A stretch of 64,000 bases of DNA from Corynebacterium provencense (GTDB lineage Bacteria; Actinomycetota; Actinomycetes; Mycobacteriales; Mycobacteriaceae), in assembly GCA_900049755.1 (NCBI GenBank), contig LT160593.1:930727-994726 (forward strand). Reading direction: 5' to 3'. The translations under genes and the position numbers were made by a program. This document shows, in pieces, positions 1-10,391 of this stretch (positions are counted from its first letter, which is position 1; each line of letters starts with the position of its first letter). A model generated the notes under the pieces. The model was not told the origin of the DNA. It made no database searches and was given only the letters and a program-made list of their open reading frames with translations.

Positions 1-917
1 CCGATCTCCGCGGTCTGTCGGTTGGCCCAGATGATGTAGCCGGCGGTCCCGAGAGCCCCGATCACCGGCGCGGCACAGGCACGCTCGACCCGGCCGGCGG
101 TGTCCGCTCCCCGCCCGGCGCGCCACCAGTGCCACAGCTCCACGACGGCGGCGACTAAGAGGGTGAGCACGAGCACCACGGCGGTGATGCGGGTCAGGCC
201 CGCCAGGAACACCAGGACACCCGCCGTGAGGTGGCGCCCCCGCAGCAGCATGTACACCGTCCAGACCGACAGTGCGGTGAAGAGGGACTCTGAGTACGGC
301 ATGACATAGACCACGGCCATCGGCGCCCCCAGCGCCAGGACCCCTGCCGACGCTGTCAGCAGTCCTTCGGTGACCGGGCCCGCCGGTGTCACGGTGGCGT
401 CGTCCTGTCGTCCCCGCATCCCCCGTACCCGGGGCCACAGGACGTCCACGGCGAGGCGTCCGAGCCCCCAGACCATGAGGAAGGACGCCACGACCGACAC
501 TCCGACCGCCGCTCCGGAAGTGATCTCGGCGCCGGTCAGGAACCTGACCGGCGCGGCGACCGTCCGGACGAGGAAGGGGTAGCCGGGAAAGAACGCCACC
601 GACTGCCACTGGATCGGCTCCCCTCCCGGCTGGCCGGCAGTGCCCATGGAGAATCCTGAGTAGCCGTGTCGTGATATCAGGGTCATCCACTGGGAGTCCC
701 ACTGCATCAGCACCTCCGTCAGGGACATTCCCCGGCGGGAGCCGGCGATCTGCATGGAGAGGAACTGCACCGTCTGCAGCAGGGCTGTGGTGGCGAGCGC
801 CACGACCGGGACCACGGGGATACGGCGGGGGCTGGTGGTTGGACTCGTGGTGGGGCTGGTGGTTGGACTCGTGGCGGGGCTGGTGGCGGGGCGGGCTCCC
901 GGGGCGTGGCTGTTCAT
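1..917 (-). CDS. PIG-V-like membrane mannosyltransferase (C-terminus outside window)
   Basis: I read this frame directly from the minus strand. It is open from an ATG at 915-917 to the window edge (305 residues seen). After a Thr/Ser/Pro-rich N-terminus come several hydrophobic segments and the motifs WDSQWMTLISRHGYS, FFPGYPFLVR and MPYSESLF. These resemble the PIG-V / GT-C class of polyprenyl-phosphate-dependent mannosyltransferases, which in mycolata act at the plasma membrane on lipoglycans. The WD near residue 65 would be the usual GT-C acidic site. A TAnnnT box at 926-931 lies 8 nt before the ATG, suggesting a leaderless mRNA. The gene diverges from leuL-leuA. The family call is moderately sure; the substrate is unknown. 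Confidence 0.65.
   Translation of the reverse strand, partial: MNSHAPGARPATSPATSPTTSPTTSPTTSPRRIPVVPVVALATTALLQTVQFLSMQIAGSRRGMSLTEVLMQWDSQWMTLISRHGYSGFSMGTAGQPGGEPIQWQSVAFFPGYPFLVRTVAAPVRFLTGAEITSGAAVGVSVVASFLMVWGLGRLAVDVLWPRVRGMRGRQDDATVTPAGPVTEGLLTASAGVLALGAPMAVVYVMPYSESLFTALSVWTVYMLLRGRHLTAGVLVFLAGLTRITAVVLVLTLLVAAVVELWHWWRAGRGADTAGRVERACAAPVIGALGTAGYIIWANRQTAEI
831..890. repeat. 24-bp tandem repeat inside coding sequence
   Basis: Two nearly identical 24-bp units (831-854, 855-878) and half of a third encode the TSPTTSP/TSPATSP repeat at the N-terminus of the mannosyltransferase-like protein. This is a likely slippage hotspot; copy number may vary between strains. Confidence 0.8.
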
Positions 918-982
918 CGCCCCTGAGGTTAGCGAAGCCTCGCAGGAATCCCCCCGGATATGGTGTGTCCTATGGGCCGTGT

Positions 983-1018
983 CACACTCTTCGGCGCCGA
1001 TGGGTTAGAGTGGTCGCC
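983..1018 (+). promoter_or_regulatory. Promoter of the leucine leader transcript
   Basis: A TAGAGT -10 box at 1006-1011 ends 7 nt before the GTG of the leader peptide, so transcription probably starts at the start codon itself (leaderless). The -35 region, around 983-988, is weak. Confidence 0.55.
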
Positions 1019-1075
1019 GTGAACACGTTCCGCGGTCAGCTTCTTCTTCTCTGCCGCGGCGGGGTCAGGGTGTAA
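1019..1075 (+). CDS. leuL: Leucine leader peptide
   Basis: This 18-codon ORF (VNTFRGQLLLLCRGGVRV) contains four consecutive leucine codons, three CTT and one CTC; CTT is a poor codon in DNA this GC-rich. It ends just before a strong hairpin and 101 nt before leuA. This is the layout of ribosome-mediated transcription attenuation: a ribosome stalled for charged tRNA-Leu would disfavour the terminator and let leuA be transcribed. Leader-controlled leuA is known in corynebacteria. The peptide itself has no expected function. The GTG start is inferred from the -10 spacing; no Shine-Dalgarno is visible. Confidence 0.8.
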   Translation: MNTFRGQLLLLCRGGVRV

Positions 1076-1076
1076 T

Positions 1077-3006
<1,930 letters not shown>

Positions 3007-3020
3007 TCCTGTCTGACGCC

Positions 3021-3053
3021 GGCCCGGTTCCTTCCACGGAACCGGGCCTTCGT
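3021..3053 (+). terminator. leuA terminator
   Basis: A perfect 11-bp GC-rich stem (3021-3031 with 3038-3048) with a 6-nt loop starts 14 nt after the leuA stop and is followed by a T-rich tail. It should isolate leuA from the next operon. Confidence 0.85.
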
Positions 3054-3137
3054 CATCCTTCCGGACACTTACGGACACTTCCGGATGCTTCCGGCAGGTT
3101 AAAAGTCCCGTCCCCTCTGGCGGTCCGCCACCACCGG

Positions 3138-3178
3138 GTGTTTACTGTCATGCATCAGCACATCATACTAGTAAACAC
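3138..3178 (+). promoter_or_regulatory. Promoter with inverted-repeat operator for the oxidase-aspartase operon
   Basis: An 8-bp perfect inverted repeat (gtgtttac at 3138-3145, gtaaacac at 3171-3178) brackets a candidate promoter, with -35 TTTACT at 3141-3146 and -10 CATACT at 3164-3169, 17 bp apart. The arms overlap the -35 and the transcription start, which suits a repressor. The region is distinctly AT-richer than its surroundings. The regulator is not identified. Confidence 0.5.
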
Positions 3179-3221
3179 ATGGTGTGCCGGACACATCCCC
3201 GCCCAGGAACAAGGATCATCC

Positions 3222-4553
3222 GTGAGCGACAGCCCCACCGACCGTAACCCGGAAACCCCCGCCACCCGCACCGGCCTGCAGGCAGACGTGATCGTCATCG
3301 GTGCCGGACTCTCCGGCTCCGCCGTGGCCAGGGCCCTGTCCGCAGGACAGGGCCCCGCACACTCCGTCATCGTCGTCGACCGTGACATTCCCGCCTCCGC
3401 AGAAGCCAGTTCACACGGCTCCGCCCGCATCTTCCGGTACTCCTACCCCGACCCTCTCTACACCTCTCTCGTCGTCGAATCCCGGAAAGGCTGGGATGAC
3501 CTCGAGCAGCAGACGGGCAGGCGCCTCATCACCCCATCCGGTTCCCTCGACTTCGGCACCGTCCGCGACCCCGCCGCCCTCGCCCGGGTGCTCTCCGACG
3601 CCGGAGTGGAGCACGAACTGCTCACCGTCTCCGAGGCGTCGGACCGGTGGCCCGGGATCGTCTTCGACACGACAGGCGACGGGGACGACCCCACGGCGTC
3701 CTCCCCCGTCCTCTGGCACCCGGGGGCCGGGGTCATCGACGCTGAATCGACCGTCCACGCCCAGCTGGACCTGGCCCGCAGAACCGGGGACACCCTCGTC
3801 CTCGACCACTGGGAGGCCGCCTCGGTCCGCCGCCGCACCGGTGCTGCCGGGTACACCGTCACCTCCACCACCGGAGACGTTCTGGAGGCCGGACAGGTCG
3901 TCATCGCCGCCGGAGGATGGGTCGCGGACATCACCGCAGCCGCCGACCTCCCTTCCGCATTCCTCCACCGCCTGCCGGTACCCCGGGTCAGCCAGGAAAA
4001 CGCCTACCACTTCCCCTACCGGGACAGCAGAGACTGCGGCCGCACACCAGAGGACGCCGGGACGACCTGGCCCACCTTCATCCAGAAATCCCGGGACACC
4101 AGGGTCTACAGCCTCCCCGGAGGGCGGGACGCCGGATGGCGGGGCCAGAAGATCGCGGAGTACAACGCCGGTCGGAAAATGAGGTCGGCGTCCCTGCAGG
4201 ACGGCCGCATCGACCCGGAGAACCGCCGACGGATGACCGGCTACGTGACACGCCACCTGCCCGGCCTTGTCCCGGAGCCCTACGCCGAAACCACCTGCCT
4301 GTTCACCAATCTTCCGGGCGAGAACTTCCTCATCGACCGAGCGGACGGCATCACCGTCGTCTCGCCCTGCTCCGGCCACGGAGCGAAGTTCGCCCCCCTC
4401 ATCGGAGAGCTCGCGGCCGGACTCGTCACCGGCACGGGTACCGTCCCCGACCTCTTCCGCGTCCCGGGCCATACACCGGGCCACACCCCGGGTCATACAC
4501 CGCGGCACACCGCCGACGTCACCACCGCCGACACCCCGGCGCACCACTCCTGA
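3222..4553 (+). CDS. FAD-dependent amine/imino acid oxidase, monomeric sarcosine oxidase type
   Basis: This 443-residue protein belongs to the DAO/MSOX family, which oxidises secondary amino acids and releases H2O2. Visible are the dinucleotide motif VIVIGAGLSGSAVA near residue 25, the family signature ASSHGSARIFRYSYPDPLY near 65, and CLFTNLPGENFLIDR near residue 358, whose Cys is where MSOX-type enzymes attach FAD covalently. SGHGAKFAPLIGE follows near the C-terminus, then a GHTP repeat. The chosen GTG has an AAGGA ribosome site; a longer upstream reading would overlap leuA. It is 12 bp from the aspartase gene, so the pair probably catabolise one substrate. The substrate (sarcosine, N-methyl amino acid or another) cannot be told from sequence. 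Confidence 0.8.
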   Translation: MSDSPTDRNPETPATRTGLQADVIVIGAGLSGSAVARALSAGQGPAHSVIVVDRDIPASAEASSHGSARIFRYSYPDPLYTSLVVESRKGWDDLEQQTGRRLITPSGSLDFGTVRDPAALARVLSDAGVEHELLTVSEASDRWPGIVFDTTGDGDDPTASSPVLWHPGAGVIDAESTVHAQLDLARRTGDTLVLDHWEAASVRRRTGAAGYTVTSTTGDVLEAGQVVIAAGGWVADITAAADLPSAFLHRLPVPRVSQENAYHFPYRDSRDCGRTPEDAGTTWPTFIQKSRDTRVYSLPGGRDAGWRGQKIAEYNAGRKMRSASLQDGRIDPENRRRMTGYVTRHLPGLVPEPYAETTCLFTNLPGENFLIDRADGITVVSPCSGHGAKFAPLIGELAAGLVTGTGTVPDLFRVPGHTPGHTPGHTPRHTADVTTADTPAHHS

Positions 4554-4565
4554 GAGGACCACACC

Positions 4566-6095
4566 ATGACCGTCACCCGTACCGCCGCCCACCCTGCCAC
4601 CGACCCGGCCGTCCGCACCGCCACCCACCCTGCCACCGACCCTGCCACCGCAGCACCGGAGACCTCCGCCCGGCGCGGTCACCGCACCGAACGTGACCTC
4701 CTCGGAACCGTCGAGGTCCCCGACGACCGGTACTGGGGTGTCCACACCGGCCGGGCTCTCGTGAACTTCCCGGTCTCCGCCACCGCCGTCGGTGACTGCC
4801 CCCCTCTCGTCAGGGCACTGGCAGTGCTCAAGGAAGCCGCCGCCGTCGTCAACGCCCGTCACGGACTGGTCGAACCCCAGGTCAGGGACGCCGTCGTCGC
4901 CGCGTGCAGGAAGCTGCGCGGCGGTGCCTTCGACGACCGTCTGCGTGAGCTCTTCCCGTTGAGCATGATCCAGGGCGGGGCAGGCACCTCGACCAACATG
5001 AACGCCAACGAGGTCATCGCCAATATCGCACTGGAACACCTCGGCCTTCCCAGGGGAAGGTATGACGTGGTCGACCCCCACAATGACGTCAACTGCTCCC
5101 AGTCCACCAACGACGTCTACCCCTCGGCCGTGAAGATCGCCCTGACCTCCCTCGTCGACGAAGCCGTGAAAGAGCTGCGACTCACCGCCGACGCCTGGGA
5201 TCGCCGCGCCGCCGAGTTCAGTGGCGTGCTCAAGCTGGGACGGACCCAGCTGCAGGACGCCGTGCCCATGACCCTCGGCCGCGAGTTCGCCGCCTTCGCC
5301 CATCTCGCCCGGGAGGACGCCGACGCCCTCCTCTCCACCACTGCGGGACTGCGCACACTCAACATCGGCGGCACCGCCATCGGAACCGGTCTCAACGCCC
5401 CCGAGGGCTACACCGCCGAAATGATCGCGGAGATCACCGGACTCACCGGACTGGAGGTACGCCGCGCCCCGGATCTCGTCGCCGCAACCCCCGATGTCGG
5501 AGCATTCGTCGACCTGTCCGCGAGACTGAAGAGGGCGGCACTGAACACCTCGAAAGTCTGCCACGACCTGCGACTGCTCTCCAGTGGACCAGGATCAGGG
5601 ATGGGGGACATCGCCCTACCTGCGGTGCAGGCCGGCTCATCGATCATGCCGGGGAAGGTCAACCCCGTGATCCCGGAGGTCGTCAACCAGGTCGCCTTCG
5701 AGATCACCGGTTTCGACATGACTGTGTCGATGGCCGCGGACAACGGTCAGCTGCAGCTCAACGCCTTCGAACCGGTGATCGCCCATGTCCTGTTCCAGGG
5801 GCTGGAGCATCTCACCCGCGCTCTGGAGACACTGCGCGTACGCTGCATCGACGGCATCACCTGCGACGCTTCCCGTGCGGAACGTCTGCGCGACAGGGTG
5901 TGGTCCTCGGCGTCCCTGGCCACGGCCCTGTCGCCCTGGATCGGCTACGGCCGGGCGACGGAGGTGGCCGGGGAGGTCGCCAGAACCGGACGCAGTGTTC
6001 CCGAGGTGGTCCGCGACTCCGGTCTCATGACCGCGGAGGAGCTGTCGGCGGCACTGCCTGAACTGTCGCCGGGGCGGCTCACCGCCGGTGCTTAG
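4566..6095 (+). CDS. aspA: Aspartate ammonia-lyase
   Basis: Aspartase reversibly splits L-aspartate into fumarate and ammonia. The 509-residue protein carries the superfamily motifs: GGAGTSTNMNANEVIAN near residue 138, the SQSTNDVYPSA substrate segment near 178, and the flexible catalytic loop GSSIMPGKVNPVIPEVVNQ near 358, in the aspartase rather than the fumarase version. The N-terminus has an extra proline/threonine-rich stretch coded by an 18-bp direct repeat (4588-4605 and 4624-4641). An ATG with a GAGAGGA site lies directly after the oxidase gene, indicating one operon. Other members of the superfamily (C-N lyases acting on aspartate derivatives) cannot be excluded. Confidence 0.88.
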   Translation: MTVTRTAAHPATDPAVRTATHPATDPATAAPETSARRGHRTERDLLGTVEVPDDRYWGVHTGRALVNFPVSATAVGDCPPLVRALAVLKEAAAVVNARHGLVEPQVRDAVVAACRKLRGGAFDDRLRELFPLSMIQGGAGTSTNMNANEVIANIALEHLGLPRGRYDVVDPHNDVNCSQSTNDVYPSAVKIALTSLVDEAVKELRLTADAWDRRAAEFSGVLKLGRTQLQDAVPMTLGREFAAFAHLAREDADALLSTTAGLRTLNIGGTAIGTGLNAPEGYTAEMIAEITGLTGLEVRRAPDLVAATPDVGAFVDLSARLKRAALNTSKVCHDLRLLSSGPGSGMGDIALPAVQAGSSIMPGKVNPVIPEVVNQVAFEITGFDMTVSMAADNGQLQLNAFEPVIAHVLFQGLEHLTRALETLRVRCIDGITCDASRAERLRDRVWSSASLATALSPWIGYGRATEVAGEVARTGRSVPEVVRDSGLMTAEELSAALPELSPGRLTAGA

Positions 6096-6128
6096 GACGG
6101 CCGACACACCGGACCGTATGATGGCTCC

Positions 6129-8061
6129 ATGACTTCCACCGGCCCGGACAACGAGACAACCGGGAACTCCGGGACGACCGGGGCGTCCGCTTCCTCCTCT
6201 TCCGGCCGGTCCCGTCGACGTAGACGCCGCCAGGTCCACCGGCGGGCGGCACCACCGTCCACCCGTGTCCTCGAACAGGCCGACGGCACCCGCGGAACCG
6301 GTGACCCTGCGCGCAGAGGTGACAGATCCCCCGCAGACCGTCCGTCCCGCGACCGCCCGACCCGGCTCCCCAAGACCTTCCACGGGGACATTCCCGATGC
6401 CGGGGCCGCCCCGTTCATCTCCCTCACCATCGCGACCTCGGGAATCCACCCCACCACCTCACGGCTCGTCGGAGTCGCCGCAGTACACACATCCTGATGC
6501 TTAAAAGAGATAGTCCCCCCACACCCCCTCATCGTCGTCCACAGCAAGATTCCCGCCTCCGCACAGCCCACTTCACCCGCCACCCCCCACATCCTCCGGT
6601 AATACCGGCGGAGCCGGCACGGCGGACGCGGCGGCCGTGCCCGCCGACGGCACTGTCGAACTCACGGGTGTGGTGCAGCAGATCAACCCCGGGGAGGACC
6701 CGGGGCCGTGGCACCTCCACGGTTACACCGAAGCTGACCTGGGACAGGCGCCCGGTTTCGCGACTGTGGCCCCCCTGCTGTACACCCTGCTCGACGGGCG
6801 GACACTCATCTGCCATGGCACTGCCGTGACCTGGGGTTTCATCGTGCAGGAGTTTCGTCGAGCGCAGCGGGCCGCCAACCGGTCCGGGGCCCAGTCCGGG
6901 GGCAGGGGGCGCCGGCGCAGTACCCGGCGTCCCCGCAGGATCAACGTCCCGGTCCCTGAACGCATCGTCGACACCCTCGCCACCGCCAGACGTCAGTCAG
7001 TTCCCGTGGAGGATCCACGACTGCGCAGCATTGCCGGGTACTACCGGGACCACGAAGGGCTCGAACTCCCGGAGTCCGCACTGCCGGCACTCGGCGCCGC
7101 GGCGTCCGAGGCAAGGTCGGACACCGGTGCCGACGAGCTTCTGCTCGCCGACGCCCGCATCCTCATGCCTCTGCATCTTGTCCAGGAAGATCTCGCGGAC
7201 GCCGGGCGCGGTACCATCCAGTCCTCCGTGCCCGCCGACCTCACCGCCGACCGTTTCGGCCTGCAGCGTTCCGCCGTCCGGGTGGACGCCACGACCGCTC
7301 CCCGACCGTTCGGTAACCCCGGGGTGCCGGAGTCCACGCATCCCGGTTCCCTGGTCGAGGGCATGGAATTCGTCGTCAGCCCCGACGTGGCCACCGACCC
7401 GGACGTGCTCATCTCCGCGGGACTGCGTGAGGGCCTCGTCTACAGCGAGAAACTGAACCGGACCTCCAGCCTCGTGGTGTGCAACGCGAACCATGCACTG
7501 CGGGGCAAGGCTATGCACGCACACAGGAAGAACATTCCCCTGTTCAGCGACGAAGAGTTCCTCGCCGCACTGGAGGATGTCGCGCCCGGTTCCACGACTC
7601 TGGAGGACCCTGATCCACGACCTGCGACACCGCGCATACCCGCCCCGCAGCGCGGTGGTCACGGCCGCGGCAGGAACAGGAAGGGCGGCGGGAAGCCCCG
7701 TGACATGAAGAAACAGGGCGCGAAGAAGCAGGGCGGCAGGGTGTCCGGCGGGCAGGGCGGCAAGTCTGCAGGGCAGGCGTCCCCGAAGTCCACCGCAGAA
7801 TCCCCGGAGGGCGGCCCCTCCCGGGACGGAGCCGTGAAGAAGAACCGTAAGCGGTCACGCAACCGCGGCCGTCGCCGTGGTGCGGCGGGTTCCCGCGGGG
7901 CCGGCTCCACCCGGAGTGACAACGGACAGCAGAACCGGCAGGACCGGCAGGACCGTCCGGCACAGGGTGGTGCGACCGGGCCCGAACCGGACCGGTCGGC
8001 GCCCCGGCGTCGCCGGCGCTCCGGAGCAGACCGACAGACCAAGCCTGACCAGCAGAGATAG
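6129..8061 (+). pseudogene. DnaQ-like exonuclease/BRCT protein, reading frame broken by an inserted sequence
   Basis: The gene reads in one frame from ATG 6129 to a stop at 6497 and resumes in another frame from about 6602. The first part ends with SLTIATSGIHPTTSRLVGV, the start of an RNase T/DnaQ exonuclease fold. The second continues it (NPGEDPGPWHLHGYT, then LDGRTLICHG), followed by a BRCT-like domain (SAGLREGLVYSEKLNR ... HAHRKNIPLFSDEEF) and a Lys/Arg-rich tail. The usual catalytic DxE is replaced by TIA, so nuclease activity is doubtful even if intact. The homologous C. glutamicum gene also sits beside murT-gatD. The break coincides with adapter-like DNA and a copied fragment (6484-6601), so I infer an intact gene in the organism. 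Confidence 0.75.
6484..6601. other. Probable assembly artefact: mate-pair adapter remnant plus copied fragment
   Basis: Positions 6484-6513 match 23 of 30 bases of the Nextera mate-pair junction adapter. Positions 6518-6601 are an ungapped copy of 3356-3439 (inside the oxidase gene) with 66 of 84 bases identical; most changes are to C. The order (fragment end, adapter, fragment start) implies a circularised fragment of about 3.1 kb. Confidence 0.75.
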
Positions 8062-8072
8062 GAAGGATTCCG

Positions 8073-9368
8073 ATGGGACTGCGTACCTCACTCGCTGTCC
8101 GTGCCGCTGACGTGGCCACCTGGGCGTCCAGGAAGGCCGGCCGGGGCAACGGAGGAATGATCGGCGGCCTGGTCGCCGACTTCATCGACCCGAAACTGAT
8201 GGAACGTCTCGGACGGGGGCGTCCCTGTGCGATCGTCACCGGCACCAACGGCAAATCCACGACAACACGGATGCTCGCCGAAGCGGTCCGCAGCATCGGC
8301 ACCGTGTGCACCAACGACGGTGGCGACAACATGGACGCCGGAGTCATCTCCGCACTCCTGGCGGGGCGGGACGCCGACCGAATCATCCTCGAGGTCGATG
8401 AACTCCATGTCCCGCACATCGCCGCGAAACTGGAGTGCAGTGTTCTCGTCCTCCTCAACCTCTCCCGCGACCAGCTCGACCGTGTCGGTGAGATCAACAG
8501 GATCGAACAGGTCCTCCGTGAGTACGTCAACTCCCGCCCCGACCTGACTGTCGTGGCCAACTGCGATGACGTACAGGTCACTTCCGTGGCCTGGGACTGC
8601 CCCAACGTCGTGTGGGTGTCTGCCGGGGTCGGCTTCACCGGCGATTCCACGAGCTGCCCGCGGACCGGCGGTGCTGTGGTCAGGACGCAGAAACCGGACG
8701 GGACCCCGGACTGGTACGCGGTGAAGCCCCTGCCGGACGGCAGTGAGTTCCGGCGCCCCACCCCGACCTGGTCGGTCGATGCGGAGGGTCTCCACACCCC
8801 CGGCGGGACCCGGGACCTGTCCCTGACCCTGCCCGGTAACGCGAACCGGGGAAATGCGGCTCAGGCGGTCGCCGCCGCGGTCGCTCTGGGAGTCGGTGAA
8901 CCCGACGCGGTCGCCGCGGCGGAACATGTGGACAATGTCGCAGGTCGGTACTCCACCGTCATGTACGCGGGCCGGGAGGTCCACCTGCTGCTGGCGAAGA
9001 ATCCGGCCGGCTGGCAGGAGGCACTGTCGATGGTTGACCGCAGTGCCGACGGCCTCGTCATCGCCGTGAACGGTCAGGTCGCCGACGGAACCGACCTGTC
9101 CTGGCTCTGGGACGTGGTCTTCGAGAACTTCGGTTCCCTGAAGGTCGTCGCCTCCGGGGAACGCTCCGCTGACCTGGCGGTACGCCTCGGCTATGCGGGA
9201 GTGGAGCACGTCACCGTCCCCGACATGCTCGAGGCGGTCCGCGCCTGCCCACCGGGGCGGGTCGAGGTCCTCGCCAACTACACCGCGTTCCGGGACCTCA
9301 ACAAGTCACTGAGCAGAGATCCCGGCAAATCGCCGGACAGGAGCAACCAGGGAGGACGCCATGAGTGA
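8073..9368 (+). CDS. murT: Lipid II isoglutaminyl synthase, Mur-ligase-like subunit MurT
   Basis: MurT with GatD converts D-isoglutamate of the lipid II stem peptide to D-isoglutamine at the inner face of the membrane, a step needed for normal peptidoglycan cross-linking. The 431-residue protein has the Mur ligase ATP-binding loop CAIVTGTNGKSTTTRML near residue 50, the central-domain motif NLSRDQLDRVGEI near 130, and a C-terminal DUF1727 domain with LAKNPAGWQEAL near 310. An AGGAAGG ribosome site precedes ATG 8073, 11 bp after the dnaQ-like gene. It overlaps gatD by 8 bp, indicating coupled translation of the two subunits. Confidence 0.95.
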   Translation: MGLRTSLAVRAADVATWASRKAGRGNGGMIGGLVADFIDPKLMERLGRGRPCAIVTGTNGKSTTTRMLAEAVRSIGTVCTNDGGDNMDAGVISALLAGRDADRIILEVDELHVPHIAAKLECSVLVLLNLSRDQLDRVGEINRIEQVLREYVNSRPDLTVVANCDDVQVTSVAWDCPNVVWVSAGVGFTGDSTSCPRTGGAVVRTQKPDGTPDWYAVKPLPDGSEFRRPTPTWSVDAEGLHTPGGTRDLSLTLPGNANRGNAAQAVAAAVALGVGEPDAVAAAEHVDNVAGRYSTVMYAGREVHLLLAKNPAGWQEALSMVDRSADGLVIAVNGQVADGTDLSWLWDVVFENFGSLKVVASGERSADLAVRLGYAGVEHVTVPDMLEAVRACPPGRVEVLANYTAFRDLNKSLSRDPGKSPDRSNQGGRHE

Positions 9369-10203
9369 CCTGACGATCGGACTTGTGCTCCCTGATGTTC
9401 TCGGAACCTACGGAGACGACGGGAACGCCCTGGTTCTGAGACAACGCGCCCGGATGCGTGGCATCGACGCCGAAATCCACCGCATCCTGCTCGGGGAACC
9501 CGTCCCGGAGGGACTCGACGTGTACACGGTCGGCGGTGGTGAGGACGTCGCCCAGATCCTCGCCGCCGAACACCTCATCGCCGACGGGGGCATCACCCGG
9601 GCAGTCTCGGCGGGACGCCCCGTCCTGGCGATCTGCGCCGGCCTGCAGGTCTTCGGCCGGTCCTTCCGTGCCTCCGGCCGGACCGTCGAGGGTCTCGGAC
9701 TGATCGACGCGACGACCTCCTCCCTGCAGAAGAGGATGATCGGCGAACTCAGGTCCACGCCCGTGGCCCCGGAAACCGGTGGCACGGGACAGGGCACGGA
9801 CCCGGAGAACACGGAACCGAAGAACGCGGACCTGCATGAACTGACGGACACCCTCACCGGATTCGCGAACCACCAGGGGGCCACGATCCTCGGACCAGAC
9901 GCCGCACCGCTGGGTCGGGTCATCCACGGCACAGGCAACACCGACGCCCACGGAGCGTTGCACGCCGGACTCACCCCGGAGCAGGCGAAGGTCGAGGTGT
10001 ACCACGAGGGAGCGGTACAGGGACCAGTGATCGCGACATACATGCACGGCCCCGTGCTGGCCCGCAACCCGCAGCTGGCGGACCTGCTGCTGGCCCGCGC
10101 CGTGGGATGTGCCCCTTCCGAACTGCCGCCCATGACCGGAGCTTTCGCCGACCAGCTGTCAGGGGAAGTGGCCCGACTGCGCTCCGAGAGGCTGAGAGCG
10201 TAA
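9361..10203 (+). CDS. gatD: Lipid II isoglutaminyl synthase, glutaminase subunit GatD
   Basis: GatD is a class I glutamine amidotransferase (CobB/CobQ-like) that supplies ammonia to MurT. The 280-residue protein shows LGTYGDDGNALVL near the N-terminus, the nucleophile-elbow AICAGLQVFG with the catalytic Cys near residue 94, and a C-terminal VIATYMHGPVLARNP that contains the catalytic His. The length agrees with the family, though the linker around residue 140 (TEPKNADLHE) is long. It overlaps murT by 8 bp. The -10 box of the trp leader transcript overlaps its stop codon. Confidence 0.94.
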   Translation: MSDLTIGLVLPDVLGTYGDDGNALVLRQRARMRGIDAEIHRILLGEPVPEGLDVYTVGGGEDVAQILAAEHLIADGGITRAVSAGRPVLAICAGLQVFGRSFRASGRTVEGLGLIDATTSSLQKRMIGELRSTPVAPETGGTGQGTDPENTEPKNADLHELTDTLTGFANHQGATILGPDAAPLGRVIHGTGNTDAHGALHAGLTPEQAKVEVYHEGAVQGPVIATYMHGPVLARNPQLADLLLARAVGCAPSELPPMTGAFADQLSGEVARLRSERLRA

Positions 10204-10213
10204 GGTGAGTTCC
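10178..10213 (+). promoter_or_regulatory. Promoter of the tryptophan leader transcript
   Basis: TAAGGT at 10201-10206 overlaps the gatD stop and lies 7 nt before the leader GTG, giving a leaderless transcript like that of leuL. The -35 region near 10178 is weak. The same bases could instead serve as an AAGGTGAG ribosome site on read-through mRNA from gatD. Confidence 0.45.
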
Positions 10214-10273
10214 GTGAGTTCATCCTGCACCGGCGCATCCTGCCGGCCCCGCGCATGGTGGTGGCTGTCCTAG
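10214..10273 (+). CDS. trpL: Tryptophan leader peptide
   Basis: This 19-codon ORF ends in RAWWWLS, with three consecutive TGG codons just before the stop. A terminator hairpin follows 31 nt later and then a tryptophanyl-tRNA synthetase gene. The arrangement predicts attenuation: shortage of charged tRNA-Trp stalls the ribosome and raises synthetase expression. The peptide was too short for routine gene calling. The GTG start is the most likely; an in-frame GTG at 10205 is possible. Confidence 0.8.
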   Translation: MSSSCTGASCRPRAWWWLS

Positions 10274-10304
10274 ACAGGCAGCTGCCGGATGACCCGTATT
10301 TTTC

Positions 10305-10341
10305 GACGCCGCCTCCACACGAGGGCGGCGTCCTTCTTTCT
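10305..10341 (+). terminator. Attenuator terminator upstream of trpS
   Basis: A perfect 9-bp stem (10305-10313 with 10324-10332) is followed by a pyrimidine/T-rich tail at 10333-10341. A small hairpin (ctgtc/gacag around the leader stop) precedes it and could take part in the switch. Confidence 0.75.
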
Positions 10342-10391
10342 GTCAGGTGCCGCCCGCCCCGTGGAGACATGACCTCCCAGGAGAAGACCAC

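Noticed and set aside
831-890. CRISPR-like repeat
   Set aside because: Units are contiguous without spacers and encode a TSPTTSP peptide repeat.
3411-5564. 717-codon minus-strand ORF opposite the oxidase and aspartase
   Set aside because: Gly/Val/Asp-rich anti-sense shadow of two well-supported genes.
6518-6601. Mobile element or gene duplication of an oxidase fragment into dnaQ
   Set aside because: The adapter-like sequence beside it, the C-biased mismatches, the order of parts and the second identical case at 37801 fit an assembly artefact better.
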